Source of the DNA: Bacteroidota bacterium
GTDB taxonomy: Bacteria > Bacteroidota > Bacteroidia > Bacteroidales > Paludibacteraceae
NCBI GenBank assembly: GCA_017860335.1
Contig: JAFNAU010000071.1
Coordinates: 1 to 9,361, forward strand
Reading direction: 5' to 3'
DNA length: 9,361 nt
This document shows positions 5,523 through 9,361 of this stretch, piece by piece. How positions within the stretch are numbered: the stretch's first letter is position 1; every line of letters begins with the position of its first letter. A program made the position numbers and the translations under genes. Under the pieces are notes generated by a model, which was not told the DNA's origin, searched no databases, and saw only the letters and a program-made list of their open reading frames with translations.

Positions 5523-8186
5523 ATGAAAAAAATCTGGATACTAGCATTGTTTGTCCTTTGTGCTTTTACTGCTGTAGTTGCACAGGACAGGTCTCTGTAC
5601 CGGAAATATGCTCCGTTCAACAAAATAAAGATAGCCTGCGTGGGCAACAGCATCACCGAAGGCGCTTGTGCATCCGACAGAGTAAACAAAGGATACGTGG
5701 GCATTTTAAGAGATATGCTTGGTGATGCTTACGAGGTTGTAAATTTTGGAGTAAGCGGTGCAACAGCCTGCCGGGGTACTTATAAACCTTATGAAGGTCT
5801 CGAAGCATTTACAAAAGCGAAGGAATTTCAGCCGGATATCGTGACAATTGCTCTTGGTACGAATGATTCACAGCCCGCGGTATGGAATACGGGTACGTTT
5901 GCTGCAAATTTTGAAAAAGACTTGTCGTGGTTGTGTGATGAGTTTCTCGGCCTGCCTTCAAAACCGACAGTCTATCTCTGTCTTCCCATTCCGGTTGTGC
6001 CAAATACACGCTGGAAACACCAGCCCAAAGTCATAACTGATGAAATTATCCCCATTATCCGACGGGTAGCTAAAAACAAAAGCTTGCGTATCATAGATTT
6101 GAATACTCCGCTTACAGGAAAACCCGAATATTATGCCGATTTTCTTCATCCGAATGATGCGGGTCATCAGGTTATTGCCGAACTGATTTACAAAACTCTC
6201 AAACCCGGATATGATTTCTCAAAACTGAAAAGGGAGAAATTAAACCGCGGAATGGTGGCTGTGCGTGAAAACGACAGTACCGTTAATATCAGCTGGCGCT
6301 ATTTATCGACAGACCAAACGGGCACAACATTCGATGTGTACCGGAATGGAATGAAAATCAACAATATGCCCGTTTCGAATACTACATATTACAAGGATTT
6401 GAAAGCTGCTCCGGGTAAAATGACCTATGAAATCAAAGCTTCCAATCCTGCTGAAAGAACCATCAACGAAACCTGCTCGTACGAAATAGCTGAAAATTCA
6501 CCCGATTATATCAATATTCCGCTCGATGTGCCGCCAGGCAATATCAGCCCGTCGGGACAACCGTATTTTTATTCAGCAAACGATGCCTCTGTCGGAGATG
6601 TGGATGGAGATGGCGAGTATGAAATTATATTGAAATGGGATTCCTCCAATGCTCACGATAATGCTCATGATGGCTATACCGGTAATGTTTATTTCGATTG
6701 TTATAAGTTGAATGGTAAAAAACTCTGGCGAATCGATTTGGGTAAAAACATCAGGGCAGGAGCACATTATACGCAATTCATGGTGTACGATCTGGATGGT
6801 GACAATAAAGCTGAAATGGTAGTAAAAACCGGAGATGGAACGCGTGATGGACAGGGTAATGTGATCGGAGATAAAAACGCAGACCACAGGAATGAAGCCG
6901 GACGAATTCTGACCGGTTCCGAATATCTGACCGTTTTCGAAGGACTGACCGGAAAAGCCTTGCAAACAATCGATTATATTCCGCCTCGGGGCGATTTGAG
7001 TAACTGGGGAGATGTTGAAGCTAACCGCTCGGATCGTTTTCTGGCCGGGGTGGCTTATCTCGACGGTGAATATCCCAGCGTGGTTATGTGCAGAGGATAT
7101 TACACGCGTTCAGTTTTGGCCGCGTTCGACTGGCGTAACGGTAAACTCACCAGCCGGTGGGTTTTCGACACGGACACGCCGGGCAATGAAGCCTATACCG
7201 GACAGGGTAATCATAATCTCAGAATTGGTGATGTGGACGACGATGGCTGTGATGAAATCGTTTACGGAGCCTGTGTCATTGATAATACCGGTAAAGGATT
7301 GTACTCAACCGGTATGGGTCATGGCGATGCCTTACACATGACTGCTTTTGATCCTTCGAGCCGAAAACTCCAGGTTTGGGATTGTCACGAAAACAGACGC
7401 GATGGTTCCTCCTTCAGGGATGCAGAAACGGGAAAAATTATTTTTCAGGTTAAAAGTGATATCGATGTAGGGCGTTGTATGGCTGCCGATATTGATCCAA
7501 ATCATAAAGGTGTGGAAATGTGGTCGATAGCTTCCGAAGGGATACGAAACATCCGGGGTGAAGTGATAAATCCAACCACACGTGGCGTTTCAATCAATAT
7601 GGCCTGCTGGTGGGATGGCGATTTGTCACGCGAACTGCTTGACGGAACACGTATTTCGAAGTACAATCCTGAAACAGGATTTGCAGAACCGCTATTCAAT
7701 AATTATGACTGTGTCCGAAATAACGGCACGAAATCCAATCCATGCCTTCAGGCCGATATATTTGGTGACTGGCGCGAAGAAGTGATTTTCAGGACTCGCG
7801 ACAGTAAAAATCTGCGTATTTATCTTACTCCCTGCGAAACTTCGTATCGCTTTCATAGCTTTTCCGAAGATCCGGTGTACAGAATAAGCATGGCAACCCA
7901 AAATGTAGCCTACAATCAACCAACGCAGCCAGGTTTTTATTTTGGAAGCGATCTGGGTAAATGTTTTCCTCAGAAGGAGTTGGTGGTGAATGATGATCAT
8001 GTGATGCTTGATGCGGGTGTCATTTATGATACTTATCACTGGTCGGTCGGTGGTAATGAACATCTGCGCTACCTGACTACCAAAGATATTCCTGCAGGTA
8101 AAAAAACAAAAGTGGACGTAACGGTTACGTTTCGTGGCTTCGAATTTAAAGATTATCTTTACGTAACATTAAATTCCCCGAAATGA
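5523..8186 (+). CDS. SGNH esterase - PL11 rhamnogalacturonan lyase - Ig-like fusion
   Basis: The 887-residue protein has a signal peptide (WILALFVLCAFTAVVA, cleavage near 20). Residues about 34-228 form a GDSL/SGNH esterase with GNSITEG (41-47, catalytic S43), GVSG (76-79), GTND (112-115) and DFLHP (206-210, D206 and H209). Residues about 238-812 form a PL11 rhamnogalacturonan lyase: an N-terminal beta domain (RGMVAVREN, DVYRNG), then a beta-propeller with calcium-type loops at DVDGDGEYE (359-367), DLDGDNKAE (423-431), DVDDDGCDE (570-578) and further acidic loops near 656 and 745. PL11 cleaves rhamnose-galacturonate bonds in RG-I by beta-elimination. The last 70 or so residues (LDAG 829-832, YHWS 838-841, VDVTVT 864-869) look like a Bacteroidota Ig-like module. 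PL11 enzymes are usually about 600-650 residues, so both ends are additions. Deacetylation by the first domain would open acetylated backbone to the lyase. No frame disruption is seen. Confidence 0.92.
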   Translation: MKKIWILALFVLCAFTAVVAQDRSLYRKYAPFNKIKIACVGNSITEGACASDRVNKGYVGILRDMLGDAYEVVNFGVSGATACRGTYKPYEGLEAFTKAKEFQPDIVTIALGTNDSQPAVWNTGTFAANFEKDLSWLCDEFLGLPSKPTVYLCLPIPVVPNTRWKHQPKVITDEIIPIIRRVAKNKSLRIIDLNTPLTGKPEYYADFLHPNDAGHQVIAELIYKTLKPGYDFSKLKREKLNRGMVAVRENDSTVNISWRYLSTDQTGTTFDVYRNGMKINNMPVSNTTYYKDLKAAPGKMTYEIKASNPAERTINETCSYEIAENSPDYINIPLDVPPGNISPSGQPYFYSANDASVGDVDGDGEYEIILKWDSSNAHDNAHDGYTGNVYFDCYKLNGKKLWRIDLGKNIRAGAHYTQFMVYDLDGDNKAEMVVKTGDGTRDGQGNVIGDKNADHRNEAGRILTGSEYLTVFEGLTGKALQTIDYIPPRGDLSNWGDVEANRSDRFLAGVAYLDGEYPSVVMCRGYYTRSVLAAFDWRNGKLTSRWVFDTDTPGNEAYTGQGNHNLRIGDVDDDGCDEIVYGACVIDNTGKGLYSTGMGHGDALHMTAFDPSSRKLQVWDCHENRRDGSSFRDAETGKIIFQVKSDIDVGRCMAADIDPNHKGVEMWSIASEGIRNIRGEVINPTTRGVSINMACWWDGDLSRELLDGTRISKYNPETGFAEPLFNNYDCVRNNGTKSNPCLQADIFGDWREEVIFRTRDSKNLRIYLTPCETSYRFHSFSEDPVYRISMATQNVAYNQPTQPGFYFGSDLGKCFPQKELVVNDDHVMLDAGVIYDTYHWSVGGNEHLRYLTTKDIPAGKKTKVDVTVTFRGFEFKDYLYVTLNSPK

Positions 8187-9361
8187 AACAGATTAGCGCA
8201 ATAACAACTGTAATTTTATTGCTCCTGACTGTGTGGATGCCGCTTTCGGCAGGAAGTAAGCCCAATGGGTATTTTCTGAAAATCAATAAAACCGAGAGAG
8301 CATACTCAGAAAGCACTTTCAAAATGGGAAGTAGTGCAAGTCCTTCAGGATCAGCTGTAATGATAAATGCCAGTAATATGCTTATGGATGGCAAACCGGT
8401 ATTGCCGGTGATGGGCGAAATTCATTTTTCCCGCATAAAAGATACCGAATGGAAACGTGAATTGCTCAAAATGAAAGCTGGCTGTATAAACATCCTGTCC
8501 ACTTATATATTCTGGATACATCACGAAGAAGTGAAAGGGGAGTACAACTGGCAGGGACAGCGCAACCTGCGGAAATTTCTGGAAGTTTGCAAGGAACTGA
8601 ATATGCCGGTTGTGTTGCGGATTGGTCCCTGGGCACACGGTGAAGTAAGAAACGGTGGCTTTCCTGAATGGCTTGTGAACAGCGGATTGAAACTCAGAAG
8701 TGATAATAAGGATTATATGGCTTACTGTGGAAAGATGGTGGTCCGGTTATTGGTATTCAGCTCGAAAATGAGTACCGCGGTCACGGTGCACATCTGATGA
8801 CATTGAAAAGAATGGCTGTTGAACTCGGTTTTGATGTGCCTTTATATACCCGGACCGGATGGCCAAAGCTAGCTTCTCCAGTACCTTATGGTGAAATAAT
8901 ACCTTTGTATGGAGATTATGCCGATGGTTTCTGGGATCGTTCGGTGGCAGAAATGCCGGGCGATTACGGAAAAAGTTTTCTGTTCCGTTCCTTCCGGAGT
9001 TCAACGGTCATAGCTACCGAGCAGCTTCCCGCGCAATCGGAAAATGATGCCTCCGGCGACACCGGATATCCGTATTTTACCTGCGAACTGGGTGGCGGCA
9101 TGATGACCAGCTATCACCGGCGTATTAATATTGCACCGATGGATGTGTATTCCATGGCGTTGGTTCGTGTAGGCTCAGGCAGCAATCTGCCCGGGTATTA
9201 CATGTATCATGGCGGCAATAATCCGGATGGAAAAAACACAACTCTGAATGAAGAACAAGCCTGCAAATATACTAATAACAACGATTTACCTGTTAAATCC
9301 TATGATTTTCAGGCGCCGCTGGGTGAATTCGGACAGATCAATCCGCACTACCATTTGTTGA
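8183..9361 (+). pseudogene. GH35 beta-galactosidase, frameshifted and 3'-truncated by window
   Basis: The start overlaps the preceding stop as ATGA (8183-8186), implying translational coupling. The N-terminus has a signal peptide (VILLLLTVWMPLSA) and then GH35 sequence: DGKPVLPVMGEIHFSRI (69-85), NILSTYIFWIHHEE (103-116) and RIGPWAHGEVRNGGFPEWL (146-164). GH35 similarity ends at K184, and a 20-residue frameshifted tail runs to the TGA at 8795-8797. GH35 sequence resumes one frame back from 8725 (LWKDGGPVIGIQLENEYRG) and stays open to the window end. The acid/base Glu of the NE motif is coded at 8770-8772. A probable nucleophile Glu, in FTCELGGGM, is at 9085-9087. The N-terminal product has neither. 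About 14-15 residues normally lying between the two blocks are missing. GH35 enzymes remove terminal beta-galactose, here plausibly from RG-I side chains. A sequencing or assembly error is possible, but a single-base error would not explain the missing residues. Confidence 0.85.
8725..8736 (+). other. Deletion junction inside the GH35 gene
   Basis: The junction bases fit both flanking motifs. In the upstream frame TGT-GGA-AAG reads C-G-K, closing the helix that ends the first block. In the downstream frame CTG-TGG-AAA-GAT reads L-W-K-D, the usual lead into the GGPVIG strand. The shared bases TGTGGAAAG (8726-8734) therefore look like one surviving copy of a short direct repeat, with the intervening DNA lost. 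Restoring the frame requires 3n+1 bases, and about 43 or 46 would fit the missing protein length. Confidence 0.6.

Noticed and set aside
5640..6210. Assigning the esterase domain of the fusion to CE12
   Set aside because: The nucleophile block is GNSITEG, not the GDST-type block of CE12. I call it only an SGNH/GDSL esterase.
6573..6965. Minus-strand open frame of 130 codons, and others inside the PL11, GH28 and esterase genes
   Set aside because: They lie wholly inside well-supported genes, have no domain sense, and read as shadows of the coding strand.
7012..7341. Plus-strand open frame of 109 codons inside the PL11 region
   Set aside because: It is an alternative frame within the intact lyase domain, without a recognisable motif.
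8725..8797. Programmed ribosomal frameshift in the GH35 gene
   Set aside because: No slippery heptamer fits the required -1 shift. A shift alone would not replace the roughly 15 missing conserved residues.

Overview
The window reads as part of a pectin-degradation locus from a member of the Bacteroidota. All genes lie on the + strand. Almost every product whose N-terminus is visible begins with a signal peptide. Starts are preceded by AT-rich DNA rather than Shine-Dalgarno sequences. The enzyme set (GH28, PL11, GH35 and two kinds of SGNH esterase) is what polysaccharide utilization loci (PULs) for rhamnogalacturonan I (RG-I) carry. No SusC/SusD pair, regulator, tRNA, rRNA, CRISPR array or transposase is visible, so this is an internal enzyme block of the locus. 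The exact genus cannot be read from it.

Layout: 2-2062 is the 5'-truncated end of a six-hairpin, glycosidase-like protein with no activity I can name. After 101 bases with a small hairpin comes a GH28 exo-polygalacturonase-like enzyme (2164-3582). A 347-base gap (3583-3929) holds a possible Bacteroidota promoter, a short direct repeat and a doubtful 55-residue ORF. A sialate-O-acetylesterase-type SGNH carbohydrate esterase follows (3930-5372). After a 150-base AT-rich gap comes the centrepiece (5523-8186), an 887-residue protein joining an N-terminal GDSL/SGNH esterase, a PL11 rhamnogalacturonan lyase and a short C-terminal Ig-like module. Its stop overlaps the start of a GH35 beta-galactosidase gene (8183 to the window end) through ATGA.

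The proposed joint role is stepwise attack on acetylated RG-I. The esterases would remove acetyl groups, the PL11 domain would cut the rhamnose-galacturonate backbone, GH28 would trim galacturonate-containing ends, and GH35 would remove galactose side chains. The first gene may act on oligosaccharide products.

The GH35 gene is broken. Its reading frame shifts by one base at about 8726-8734 and roughly 14-15 conserved residues are missing there. The bases at the junction fit both flanking protein motifs, which suggests an out-of-frame deletion between short direct repeats. The catalytic acid/base and the probable nucleophile lie beyond the break, so the N-terminal product is almost certainly inactive. 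The esterase-lyase-Ig fusion and the GH35 lesion are the two most interesting points. I see no evidence for a wholly new kind of system.
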